Shown here: piece by piece, positions 45,851-56,467 of the stretch
How positions within the stretch are numbered: the first letter of the stretch is position 1
Layout: the number at the start of each line of letters is the position of its first letter
Source of the DNA: Culex pipiens pallens
Lineage: Eukaryota; Arthropoda; Insecta; Diptera; Culicidae
DNA: 64,000 nucleotides
Reading direction: 5' to 3'
NCBI RefSeq assembly: GCF_016801865.2
Contig: NC_068939.1
Location: forward strand, 59,464,269 to 59,528,268
The notes under the pieces: generated by a model
Told to the model about the DNA's origin: nothing
Seen by the model: the letters and a program-made list of their open reading frames with translations, nothing else
Databases searched by the model: none
Program-made: the position numbers and the translations under genes

Positions 45851-47881
45851 CGACCTTGGGTGGGTTGTTTCTGATTTTATTTTTATGATTGTGATGAAGA
45901 TTTAATTCCTATTTAGACCAAAGTATGGAAATATTTGTAGTTTCGAAATGATCTTTAAAGGAACACCCATAAAACTTTCTAAAAATCTATGTTTAAGTAA
46001 AAAAACCTGTTGAAATTTGTTCTTTTGCTTTTACATTGAACATAATTAATCAGTGTTGATATGTTTGATAACCCTTAAAAAATAAATGTGTTAAAGCTAC
46101 GCGTTTTATTTTGAAACTTGATTCGACTTTAATTCAAATATTTGAATACGTTTTATATTCAATATTTTTTAGCATAAATAATAATTTGATATGCCACGCA
46201 AATTGGTCTGGATGTTCCTTTGGCAAATAAAAATAGACTTGTTTTTTGTTCTTTGACCTATTACGCCTTTAGCTTATTTGGACGCAAATGAAATGTGATT
46301 CGTTAGGCTGATAAGAAAAAATAGTTTAAAATTTCGAAATACCAGTCCATTTGAAAAGGTTCCAGAACAAAGTTTGAAAATATTTTTAGAGTTGTTTCAT
46401 TAACAAAATTCCGAGATGCGATTTTATGAAAATAAAATCTAGACAGAATCGGGAAAATGGCGAAAACGGGAAAAATATGAAAGACTTTTAGATCCCAAGA
46501 CCTACCAAAAAGCCATATAAATTTTCATGCGACTTTTCAAATATTAGTTTAATTTTTTTAAACATCTAATTATTTTTCCTCACAAACCTAACATTTTCGT
46601 CCAAGAGAGCTAAAGTCGGTTGAAATGACGCTTAGCAATGATTTTTATAAAAAATGTGTTTTTTTATGCGAAAATCGACAAAAATTGCCATTTTCGAACC
46701 ACCCTAAATCGGTGGATGTCACCCTCATGACCAAACAAAAAATACGGGAATAATTATTTCGGGAAATTATATTTAATTTACAATTTGTTTACATTGAAAT
46801 AGCAATATGTTTTTAACTATGTATATTTTATTTTCGACTTTTTGAGAAAATATTTAACCCTCTAACGCCTAGAGCTGTTTGCTTATCGTAATTATAGTTA
46901 TAATAAAGCAGGAAACACTTTACTTTGACCCACAAACATCGAATTGGTGCAAAAAAGTTGAATTTGGAGTGGTGCACCAGAGCACCATCAGGAAGATAAG
47001 CAACTTTTTTTTAAATCACAAAAACTCGTTTTCTTCAAATCTATTGGTTTAGTTGTTTGAAAATGCTTCGAAATGTGTTTAAAAGGACTTATTCTTTGCT
47101 GTAACCTGCATTTCCAGATTTTTTCGATTAGCTAATTCAAAACTCAAAAGCACCCATTTTCATGAAAAATAAGGAAAATAATAAAACCATCGGTCTAATA
47201 ACAATGTTTTGTTTTGTTTTTGAATAGTCAAAACGTTTATAAACTGTTGTTTTGATAATTTAGAAGAACAATTCTGTAATTTAGAAAAAAGTGCTTCTGA
47301 ATATTTAGTTGCTCAAAGTGTTCAAATACCATGGTTTTCATAAACGCTTGTTCACGATTTTGGGAACTCTTTTTTCTCTGTGCACATCAAGCCAGCAGGA
47401 TTGAATTCAAAAGTGATTAAGGCTCCAATTTATTTCAAATTTAGCCTAGAAGTTCCTTGGCCAAAATAATTAGACCCGTTTTTTTTTGTTTAACGATTAC
47501 GGTGATCCTAGCCGAGCCAAGTGATAAAAAAAAGATGGCCTAATCAAAAAATCCATTAAATAAATAAAGCCAAGTAACGCCAAGTCATTCGTGAAAAAAA
47601 TTCAAAATGTGGGAATTTATTTATTTAGAAGATAGGATAGAAGATTATGTTATCTTATCCATCGGACTGCGAGATAAACACTAGATCACGTCTCTCACAA
47701 ATTACACACTGCTTAATATTGTACTGTAAATAAACCACCTCCAAGTACTAATTCGGAAATTTTCTTTCTGTTTCCCCCCTCTCTTCCCTCAAAACCCAAA
47801 CCCCGTCCCCTGGTCTCGTTCTCTTTTCCGGCCTCCAATCCGATCTGCAAATCAACGATTCATGTTCCGGGGATCCCACAG
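45851..47881. other. Intron sequence before the distal NKAIN exon, with repeat fragments
   Basis: It holds a copy of the AATTAKACCCGTATTTTTTTG family at about 46440-46760, another fragment at 47455-47510 and a half copy of the 183-bp palindrome at 47319-47382. The last 120 bases become C-rich (TTTCCCCCCTCTCTTCCCTC), and the acceptor is CCCACAG at 47875-47881. Confidence 0.6.
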
Positions 47882-48984
47882 CGAGCAGAAGTAGCAAAAA
47901 GTCCAAACACCGCAGCCAGTCACTGTATTCGATCGAGTTTAGCCGACCAGTGGACGCGATTCGGGGCGGTCACGACGATGATGACCTGCGCGGTGGACCT
48001 TCATCGCTCAGCCCAAAACCGATGACCCCGCGACGGGTAAAGCGACGATCCGTAATGCAACGGGGCACCACGAGCCGCCAGAGTGGGACCAGCAGGAGAA
48101 GTCACTCAAACAATAGGAGCAGCGTGCGAAATTCACGCCGGAAGGTGCACCAAAATCCGGTGACCAAGTTGATGAACCAGCAGAGTGCCGGCACGATGAC
48201 GCTGACCAAGACATTCCCCCAGTTTGTGCACAACAAAAACCCGGAGCTGACCGAGTCGAACTTGAAGTCGCTAAATAACGATTACATCATGAGCCAAAGC
48301 ACGGCGTCGATACTGAACAACTTCAGCCAGGCAGGCACGACCAACAATTTGAACACGTTCAATCATCCCCCGCGGCACAACACCCACACACCAACGCTTC
48401 CCGACGGAAGTCCAATCGATCCGATCTACTACAACATGAACTCTTCGTCCCCGTTGCTCCAGCAGAACGCCTCGTGGGCCTCCTCAAACCCCGCCGGTGG
48501 TGGCATCGGCGGCCACTCCAATCCCACCTATCAACACTCGACCACTAACCTGAACCACAGCCCGGAACTGAACGAAGAGTACTACACCAACAACCGACCG
48601 CCCTCGGTTCGGTCCAGCTATTCCAACTTCCACGGAACGCGCCCCCTCAGCTCGTACGTCACAACGCCGGGAGGCAACCTCAACGTAGCGCAATCGTCCA
48701 CCGGTGAAAACGTGTTCGCCAGTCTGACGAGCCAGCAGCAGCAGCAACCGTCCCCGTTGCAACAGCAGCAGCAGCAACAACAGCAACATCACGTCCATCA
48801 ACATCACCTTCACCAGCAACAGCAGCAGCAACAGGTGGTCAGCGATCCGATGGCCATCCCGCAATTGCCCAACCGGCGGTCCGTCTCGCGAGAAAGCCTA
48901 CGCGCCATGCAGTTCCTCAACGCTGGACCGCCGGCCTACAATCTCAACTATCACACTCCGCCCGATTCCGAGACCACCATGTAA
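47882..48984 (+). CDS. NKAIN: NKAIN homologue, distal alternative terminal exon
   Basis: The exon starts CG after CCCACAG, so joined to the single T left at 18508 it gives Ser in frame. It then reads SRSSKKSKHRSQSLYSIEFS and continues for about 367 residues to TAA at 48982-48984. This tail has a basic KSKHRS segment directly after the last membrane span, an RRVKRRSVMQR-type basic cluster, S/N-rich stretches and H-rich segments. A polyglutamine/histidine tract lies at about 48732-48831. It ends PDSETTM. It lacks the FDFMGG motif and shares no obvious sequence with the proximal tail. No separate promoter or start is evident. The phase match and clear splice site favour an alternative last exon. 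Confidence 0.85.
48732..48831 (+). repeat. CAG/CAA-rich polyglutamine tract in the distal NKAIN tail
   Basis: Runs of CAG and CAA codons encode three blocks of 5 to about 9 Gln, separated by PSPL and His-rich linkers. Mixed CAG/CAA coding reduces slippage, but length polymorphism is still likely. Confidence 0.85.
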
Positions 48985-49288
48985 ATAGTGAGCAGGGGGG
49001 AGCTTTACTTTCCTTGGTTGCAATCAAATACGTATAAATTCCGTCCCGAGGTACTGATTCTTGTAGATATAGTGGGGTTATAAGAGCGTAATATTTTATC
49101 TAAACACAAAGCCTGGCTGTAAATACGATCGCTAAGTGACTAACAACTCGAAAAAAACGAACACGCGGCTGTTTTGAATAGTTCATAAGCTCAAGCAATT
49201 GTACATTATCATTTTTACACGTAAGATTCCACTTTTGTGAAACCCAATTCAGCTTTATTTTAAATACATCGAACACAGTTATAATAAA
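48985..49288 (+). other. Probable 3' UTR and poly(A) signal of the distal isoform
   Basis: Non-coding sequence after TAA. AATAAA lies at 49283-49288. Beyond it, to 49660, nothing further is recognised. Confidence 0.5.
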
Positions 49289-49659
49289 CGCAACGAAGCA
49301 AGGTAAGACTAAACGTAAGAAAAAATCCGCCAAAAGTGAACAACCATGCGACTCCATCGAAACCAAAGAAATCACGCGGTCGGCACGATTCGGTGGAAAA
49401 AGGATGCTTATACGTGTTTCAGCTTCACTTCCAGTTTTGTATGAAAAACTTGACCAAAAAGTGAATGATGATCGAACAATCAAAAACAACAAAAAATAGC
49501 GATTTTTATTTCAATGTAAACAAACCTGAATTTTGACCATTATGATCACTGCATTTTTTTTAAATTTCATGTTTAAAATTGAACCATAATTCAAATTGCA
49601 ACGAATAGATTAAACTTGATAATGAGGTGAGAGCAGCCAGAATCAATCAATAATTTCAA

Positions 49660-49990
49660 TTAAGGGGTTACATAACTGTTGAAAATCTCAAAATTTAAGC
49701 ATGGAATTTTGACATGCGCAAAGCGAACTGTCAAACCAAGCGTTCTACACCGGGTTGATTTACGGGTGCCGCGAAATCTCAAGATTGGATGGAGCAAATT
49801 GGCTGAAATTTAGGGTGAAGATTCGCATGATATGTCCCGTGTGACAAAACTTGGTTTCGAAATTTAGTTTTTTATACAAAAATAAAAACTGACGATTTTT
49901 TATATGAAAAACATAAAAATATATTATTTTTGAACAAACTTTTTAAAAATCGGTATTAGTGTAAACATCTCAAATCGGATATAAACTTTA
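49660..49990. mobile_element. Truncated TTAA-family element
   Basis: It begins TTAAGGGGTTACATA like 41293-41999 and shares the segment ACGGGTGCCGCGAAATCTCA. The right terminus is missing. Another remnant lies around 56468-56760 (GTGTGCATGACAATGTCCGG and the ATATGAAAAACATGAAAATA stretch). Confidence 0.65.
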
Positions 49991-50211
49991 AAAAAGAGCG
50001 CAATTTTGCTTGAAAACCATCAAAATTGATTAAAATAAGATTGACGCAGTCCATTTTCAAATTCAAAATAATCTTTAGTGTGTGTTACGCAAATCAAAAG
50101 TTGCTGCGTAATCTAAAAGTTAAGTATTGATTTAAACAAAATATATGACTTATCCATCTTTAAATTATGTTTATTTTAATTATCGCCAACATTTGGTAAA
50201 AAACGAAACTA

Positions 50212-50345
50212 TTGGCACTACGCCCCCCGGGGCATGGCCTTCCTCTAACGTGGGATTTCTGCTCCAGCGCCTCTGACGAGACAGGAGAAACCGGGACCGA
50301 CGTTTTACTTCACCATCCGATAGAAGCTCAGTGGATAAGGCGGGA
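50212..50345. mobile_element. Remnant of a tRNA-related SINE
   Basis: The segment GGGACCGACGTTTTACTTCA and then CCATCCGATAGAAGCTCAGT matches the spacer of the composite SINE at 35979-36379, in the opposite orientation. No duplication or intact tRNA module was found. Confidence 0.5.
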
Positions 50346-50600
50346 AACATTTGGTATATTTTATATAAAAATAAGGCCGTTGCAAATATTTTTTGAAATT
50401 TAATCGGTCCGAATTTTAAAAATATTTTAAATAAACATTTTCAAACAAAATCAATATTTTGACGTAAAAAGAAGTCTAATGAACTAAAAATTATTCGAAA
50501 TGCATTTTCATTTGTTTAAAATCATATTTAGCATATTTGAAATCGATCAACAATATTTTCCGTTGTACAGTACTGCAAAAAGTTAAACAAACATGAACTA

Positions 50601-51405
50601 CACACTTGGATATTTTATCCGACTTGAATTCGGTAAAGTTTGAATCGGTAAACCATACTGTCAAAATGGCCAAATTTTACCGAATATCGGTTAACCGATG
50701 AATAATAATAAACTTATTTATCGAATTTTGGCAAGTTTTTACCGAATTCGATCATTTTTAGTTTACCGAACTGTTCAGCAGTTGAAAATCTGGTTATCTT
50801 TATCGAATTCGGTAAAAAATAAGTGTATAAACATGATAAATGCAATTTACAAAAAAAAAAACCAAAAAAACCAAGAAAAACATAAAACAAGAGAAGTACT
50901 TTTATTTAGAAACACGATGATGTAGTAGACTAGTTTAAATGTGCGCTAAATGGGAAAATTAAGCAACAAGTTTTCATTTGCGTACACCGTAAAAAAATAT
51001 GTAAATTCGAAAGTTGTAATTTTGGAAGGTTGAACCTCTTTTATGATGTAATTTTACATCAATTTAGACTGAAAAAGTGACATTACAACAGAAAAGCAGT
51101 AAAATTACACATTTTTTTTGACAGACAAAATTTACCCCTTCCCAGATGTAATATTAGCATGATTTTTCTACTGTGTACACATTTAATTTTCTTCACCGAA
51201 TCCGGTAGTTGAAAAATCGGTAAAGTTTAGATCGGTAAACCATCTGTCTCATTGAACAAAATTATACCGAAAATCGGTTGTACGATGAACAATAATAAAC
51301 ATCATTATCGAATTTCGGGGAGATTTTACTGAATTCGATAGTTTAGTTCAGCAGTTGAAACATCGATAAAATTTACCGAATTCGGTAAAAAAAATTAAGT
51401 GTGTA
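50601..51405. repeat. Two copies of a TTCGGTAAA inverted-repeat unit around a MITE
   Basis: Units at about 50601-50830 and 51178-51405 share ATCGGTAAACCAT, ACCGAA-ATCGGTT, GATGAACAATAATAAAC and the end ATTCGGTAAAAAA. A CACAG-family MITE (inverted) occupies 50985-51175 next to the second unit. The two units lie in the same orientation. It is non-coding. Confidence 0.65.
50985..51175. mobile_element. Short MITE, CACAG-poly(A) family, copy 3 (inverted)
   Basis: Reverse orientation relative to 4227-4445: TTGGAAGGTTGAACCTCTTT near the start and CTTCCCAGATGTAATATTAG near the end. TA borders both sides. Confidence 0.75.
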
Positions 51406-52245
51406 ACATATACTGAACATTAATTTTGATTTAAAAATGGGCTGCGTCAATCGATTTCATCAATTTTCTTCAAAATTATTCCTGGATCAACCTTTTACGA
51501 TTTGTTATACCGGAGATATCGCAGTTTGAAAATACAGGGTTTTCACATTTTTGGCAAAAGAAAAAACAAAGGCGAAACTTTGGGGTCGTACCTAAATCGA
51601 GGTGGTGATCAGATTTGGATGCAAATTGGAATTCTTGATTTTTGATGGTATCAACAGATCCCCCAAATTCGAGCTTGATAAGAAAAAGTTGTATTAAATT
51701 TTGCACTTTTTTGATAACGATTTGGGTGGAATGACCCAACTTTATAGTGAAACATATTTTCTTTTTAAATTTAATACGTACGACTAGCAGGACAAAACAA
51801 TAAAAGACTAAGCAATATGTAGTCGTTTCATGGTGATCTCATCGCTAGTAAAGTTTCAAGGGTTCGTCGCTTTTCAATTCCTGTCGGAATTGAAATCTTT
51901 TATCCCGTTTTCCCGCAATCAAATTGTCACTACTAAATGAATATAAAAAAATCTTCTAATAGCCTCTAAGAGAACACTTGATGATGCTTTAATTTAGTTC
52001 AAGAAATTCTTCTTATAGTGAAACGTCTTCGATTTTTAATAGCAATAACTAGTTTAATATTTCGCAAATATAAAAGAATAACAAAGAGAACTTTACAAAA
52101 CGACACGGTACTACTAACGGCACTTTTTAAACGGTAATTTGTACAGACACACAATCTTCCTCGTTTTAGGTGAATAAAATTCGACAGAAAAAAAATCCTT
52201 CCGAATGCCTCTGAATCAACAGCAATATCACACACTCCCTCTGCC
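51406..52245. other. Gap between the convergent genes; includes the Iml1 3' UTR
   Basis: From about 51430 to 51745 it shares phrases with 36880-37120 (a dispersed repeat). The 200-250 bases before the Iml1 stop (read on the minus strand, downstream of 52246) are presumably its 3' UTR. Only ATTAAA-type hexamers (plus-strand TTTAAT at 52035-52040 and 52053-52058) were seen as candidate poly(A) signals. Confidence 0.45.
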
Positions 52246-53101
52246 TTAGGTTCGCGCCATCGACGACTTTTCCTTCGCCTCCCAGCACTCCTCCCAAAAG
52301 TTGGCCAACCGTTGGTCCTTGTTGGCGCAGAAGTCTTTGAAATCTCGCAACATCCGCAGCTGGAACAGTTCCTCCGTTTGGGCAATCGCCAGCGATTTCC
52401 ACTTTTTGTTCGGAATCATGTGGTTCCAGGACCAGAGGAAGCCCGTCCGGCGGATGAAATCGCATTCGTCCTTGTTTTTGCTGCCGGTCACGTGACGCGT
52501 AATGTACGCCTCGTGGGCCGCCGAGGAGATGTTGTTTTGGATCTGGGACTCGTACGAGGACGAGTAGCGGTTGATGAAGTTTGTGGGCTTCTTCATGGTG
52601 CTTCCGCCGGAGGCGAGTCTTTGGCGCGATTTAAGCTCGTGGTTGGGGTTCGGGACGAGGATGAACATGTTGCCGGTGCAGTGCACGTACTGGTAGTCCA
52701 GCGAGACTTGGTTGGAGCCGGTTTTGGTTTCGACGGCACACCGCATGAAGCCGAACCGGGCCACGATGGCCTCTTGGAAGAGGAGCAGACGTTTTGGCCA
52801 GGTTTCCTTTTTGAACTCTTCAAACAGAAAGCTGCGATGTTGCTTGAGGCAATCGTAGTCTAGTGGGACGAAAATTGGTCCACGCAGCGGGTCGCTCTTG
52901 TCGGTGAATGGTTCTGCGAGTGGATCTGCCGGGATTGAGACTAGTTGGAAGCCACAACCCTGCGCTCGCCGGGACCAACCGTTAATCAAGTCGCAAACAA
53001 TCGGCCCGGAAGCGGTGATCCACTGGACAACGATTTCGTACGCGTGACTCGGGATCATTTTCTGGTGGTACCGAGCGTGACCCCATTCCGTTCGATCGGA
53101 T
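52246..53101 (-). CDS. Iml1: Iml1 (DEPDC5 orthologue), last coding exon
   Basis: This exon of 284 codons plus stop (TAA at 52246-52248) follows a TTGTAG acceptor. It begins in the segment NNR-SDRTEWGHARYHQKM, which aligns with vertebrate DEPDC5 VNNRTDRLEW-xxYYH. Further matches are QGCGFQLVSIPADPL (GWHRKATSCGFLLVPV in human), DPLRGPIFVPL, LFQEAIVARFGF, QYVHCTGNMFILVP and LLxDFxxFCxNKDxRLxxFW near the end. Iml1/DEPDC5 is the catalytic-scaffold subunit of GATOR1, the GTPase-activating complex for Rag A/B that represses TORC1 when amino acids are low. A plus-strand frame across it (52312-52863) is a codon-bias shadow. Confidence 0.95.
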
Positions 53102-53164
53102 CTACAACAGAGAAGGAAGAGAAAATAATCACGAAACCTCAATAGAACAAATCAACTGCCTAAC

Positions 53165-53467
53165 CTGTTGTTGATGTCAATCTCGAGGTGGGTCTGCTTG
53201 TACAACGATCCGTCGAAAAAGTCCTCGCCTAGATCGATCGTTTCTCGCAGGAACACGGGCACACCAACGTCGATCGGATCAACGGGTTTCACCAAATCCG
53301 GATGCTGCACCTCCACCTCCATCCACTCATTCTCGAACGCTTCCAAATCACCCAGCGGAGGCGTGTAGTCGCGAGATTCCTTGTCCTGCATCATGATGTA
53401 GTACAGATAGAAGCCCGGAACGACCGGCTTGGAGTATTCTCCCGAGGCATGGCAAATCATGCGCGCT
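53165..53467 (-). CDS. Iml1: Iml1, exon spanning the end of the DEP domain
   Basis: A 303-nt exon in phase 2 at entry and exit, with acceptor CCTCAG and donor GTTAGG. It encodes RARMICHASGEYSKPVVPGF then YLYYIMMQDKE, matching the human DEPDC5 ITHASGE-xxx-FIYGFYFYKIV stretch. That stretch is the end of the DEP fold. A conserved acidic linker follows (EAFENEWMEVEV) and the exon ends at LEIDINNR. Confidence 0.95.
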
Positions 53468-53521
53468 CTGAGGAACAAAACCAATTAGTTCAAATTTATA
53501 CGATCCCACAACCCAACCAAC

Positions 53522-53951
53522 CTCCTCATATCCTCGAGAATGTCCAACGGATGGCACGGCCCGTCGATGTGGCTCTGCAGCCAGTTGATGGCATCGTACG
53601 CGACGAACGTACACGACGGCATGCTCTGGGCTGGCCCCACAAAACCTACCCCATGTACGGGATTCTTGAACGCTTCGAAAATTTCCGTCAACGTCGCCGT
53701 CTGCTTCAGCTTGCTCGTCTCCGTGGTAAAGTCATCGCTGTCCTCCGGCAAACCCTGCTCCGCTGCGGAATTCAGCGTCGAAAGGGCGACCCCGTCGACG
53801 GTTGTTCGACCCGCTGGAGAGCTGAGCTGGTTGGCCGCAGCTACGGCCGATGCCGCCGCCGCAGCGTGAATGTTGGCCTTGTCCAGCACCTTCGAATTGG
53901 ACCGGGTCAGGATGCTTGACGTGGTGGGAGTTAAAGTCATAAGGTGAGTAA
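53522..53951 (-). CDS. Iml1: Iml1, exon with the start of the DEP domain
   Basis: It encodes an Ala/Ser/Thr-rich linker, then LTEIFEAFKNPVHGVGFVGP and FVAYDAINWLQSHIDGP, then LDILEDMRR. These match the helical first part of the DEP domain of DEPDC5 (VL-AMK-P-TGV, F-S-EVVHWL--HVEG). The 3' end is a clear donor (AG|GTTGGT). The 5' border is less sure: 53951 follows a GCAG, but TTAG and others a few bases up are possible and would change only 1-5 residues. The ATG at 53938-53940 is not thought to be a start, because the protein has long upstream domains. Confidence 0.88.
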
Positions 53952-54060
53952 CTGCTCTAAGTTCTCGCAGTCAGTACATTACTATTAAACATGCAGACTA
54001 CACAGCAAGAAAGCCCATACAAAAAAAAGCTATTTGGGTGCGGCAACTCGCTCTACTAAC

Positions 54061-54161
54061 CTGTGGCCGTTACCGACATGATTGCGTTCTTGATACACAC
54101 AATTAGTGCTATGATGACCGTTGCCGTTACCAATATAATACATTTTAGTGCAAACACCGGA
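54061..54161 (-). CDS. Possible small upstream Iml1 exon
   Basis: A 101-nt segment with a good acceptor (TATTTTGCAG) and an acceptable donor (CACAG|GTTAGT). Two of three frames are open. One reads SGVCTKMYYIGNGNGHHSTN and onward, a polar linker compatible with the low-complexity region before the Iml1 DEP domain. The other reads PVFALKCIILVTATVIIALI and onward, which looks like a membrane span. Either can be spliced to the next exon by choosing a different nearby AG. GATOR1 subunits have no membrane span, so the polar frame is preferred. Confidence 0.4.
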
Positions 54162-55576
54162 CTGCAAAATAAAATAAAAAGGGGGTATTTTTTTTTGGGT
54201 GGGAAAAACTAAAAAGCTAGCAGTGCAAAAATACAAGAAGCAGTTTTGAGGGGTCCAAACGAAACCACAGCAGTTATAGACAAAGTGCAGAGATAGAGTG
54301 TGTGCTTTGGGTGACCTAAAGGACTTACAACAGAACATTCACTAGGGATATCTGTTCAACTGAAAATCATGAGTAAGTTTTTATACAGCAGTTCCATACG
54401 AAAGTTAAACAAAATGAAGTGTTTCGATTTGGCTCAAAATTGGAGTGAGGGTTCTTTGGCCCAAATAATAGACCCGTATTTTTTTCGGTCATTAATATAC
54501 ACTTTGCCGTGTTAGGGTGGTTCAAAATATAAGCATTTTTGTCGATCTTCACAAAAATCACATTTTTCAAAAAAAAACGATTTTTTACCGATTTAACTCT
54601 CTTGGACGCAAATGAAGGATGTTTTGAGTTTCAAAAGTCTAGCCTAACAATTGAAAAAGTATCTGGACCAAAGAGCCTATGAAGATGATATTTAGAACAT
54701 TAAATCTGGGTTTTTCACGCGAGTTCACTGAAATAAAAAAAAGTACAACATTCCTTTATTCTAGGAATGTTGCCTCCTTTCATTATTTAGTAATTGAGGT
54801 TTTCGAATTACTAAGTAAGGAAAGGAGGCACAATTCCAAGAATAGCAATGTTGTCCTTTTTTTTATTTCAGTGTTGATTTACCACTGCCAGGGGCAAGTG
54901 TGCGCACCTAACAATCCTCGTTCTGATTTCTACTGAAAATTAAGGATTTATAATTCGACCTTTTTATCAAAAGAAAGCTATACAGCCATTCCACGTCAAA
55001 CAGAAAGTCTCCAAATCAAAAGTGCTCCGATTTGGCTCAAATATGGAGTGGGGGTTCTTTAACCCAAATAATTAAACCCGTATTTTTTTGTTTGGCGATT
55101 AGGGTGCTCCTATCCGAAATAGGGTGGTCAAAAAATGGCATTATTCGTCGATTTTCGCAAAAAACATTCCCAAAAAATCATATCTCCGAAACGGCTGCAT
55201 TAATTTTAGAGCGCCGCGTTCCAAAAGAAAGGTTATTAGTTGAGCTTTTAAGGAAAAATATGTGGAGGTTCGAAAAAGCCAGCTGAATATTTGAAAAGGT
55301 CCTATGACAATTTTATTTGTTAATTTGATGGTCTCGGGACCAAAGAGCTCATATCTGAAAATATTTTTCCCTGATTCCTTGTAATATTCTACATAACATA
55401 TCCAAAAATTGCGAATATCCATTTACACGATTCGGAGATATGATTTTTTGAACATAAAAACTGGGTTTTTCGACGCGCCGCGCGCAAAAACGGGAAAATG
55501 ACGAAAACGGGTAAAAATCAACTTTTTTTTTACTAAAACTGCGATAACATTAAAACTTTAGTGATGACCTATACAT
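54162..55576. other. Intron or intergenic DNA with repeats
   Basis: It contains copies of the AATTAKACCCGTATTTTTTTG family at about 54415-54715 and, inverted, 55010-55570, with a palindromic MITE between them. No further Iml1 exon was recognised. Confidence 0.5.
54726..54873. mobile_element. Palindromic MITE, CACTGAAATAAAAAAAGTAC family, copy 2
   Basis: 148 bp, starting CACTGAAATAAAAAAAAGTA and ending TTTTTATTTCAGTG. The inner part is a near-complete palindrome centred near TTTAGTAATTGAGG / ATTACTAAG. Confidence 0.82.
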
Positions 55577-56467
55577 TAGGGTGGAATCTAGTTATATGGA
55601 AAAAATAAAAATGACAAAAATCTAATCAGCAACACATTTTTTGGGTCCCTTTTAGGATCCCAAACAACCTCCCAAAATTTGGAAGCGATTGGTTAAGCCC
55701 ACGATTGGCGCAAAGCGAATAAATTTTGTATGGAAATTACTATGGGGAAACTTGAATTTTCACATTTTTGAATTTACAAAATTCAAGTTTTAATATTTTA
55801 TGAAACTAACACCGTAGAAGTATAGCCCTGGATGTCCTGAAAAACTCTCCCGAAGACAGTATGGTGCTTAAGTGCGTCACAAAAAAGATACAGAGTTTTC
55901 AAAAGTAGTGTATTGAAATAATCAGTGAAACTCACATTTTCTGCCAACATTGCCGAAGGAACCATGAAATACAAAATAAACACGATCGTTCTTATATTTT
56001 GATGGGCCTTACGTAAAATCGTTATGAAGAAATGTTCAGAAGACATTATTTAGTTAAAATGCACCCCAATTCCTCAAATATATTATAGTTTACGAAAGTT
56101 TCCACTTGACTTGGCAGTGTTGGCAAAAAGTATGATTTTTACCGAGTATTCCGAAATGACTCTCTTGAACGCTCTGAAACTTTTGTTAGAAGCAAGTTAG
56201 CACCATACTGTCTTCTAGAGAGTTGTTATGGACATTGAGGGCTATACTTCTACGGTGTTAGTTTCATAAAATAATAAAACATGAATTTTAAAATTTCAAA
56301 AATGTGAAAATGCAAGTTTCCCCATAGTAATTTCCATACAAATTTCATTCGCTTTGCGCCAATCGTGGGCTTAACCAATCGCTCCCAAATTTTGAGAGGT
56401 TGTTTGGGATCCTAAAAGGGACCCAAAAAATGTGTTGCTGAAGAAACCAATTTTCGATTCCACCCTA
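55577..56467. mobile_element. 891-bp TAGGGTGG foldback without target duplication
   Basis: It begins TAGGGTGGAATC and ends GATTCCACCCTA. The arms mirror each other for several hundred bases: ATTACTATGGGGAAACTTG against CAAGTTTCCCCATAGTAAT, and ACACCGTAGAAGTATAGCC against GGCTATACTTCTACGGTGT. The flanking 8-mers (CTATACAT and ATATCCCG) do not match, unlike the relative at 39650-40644. It has no coding capacity. Confidence 0.83.

Noticed and set aside
52312..52863. 183-residue plus-strand open frame opposite Iml1
   Set aside because: It lies exactly over the conserved Iml1 C-terminal exon. Its V/G/E-rich composition is what the complement of biased Iml1 codons gives, and it has no family resemblance.
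53302..53919. 205-residue plus-strand open frame opposite the DEP exons
   Set aside because: Antisense shadow of two Iml1 exons that runs through an intron; no independent support.
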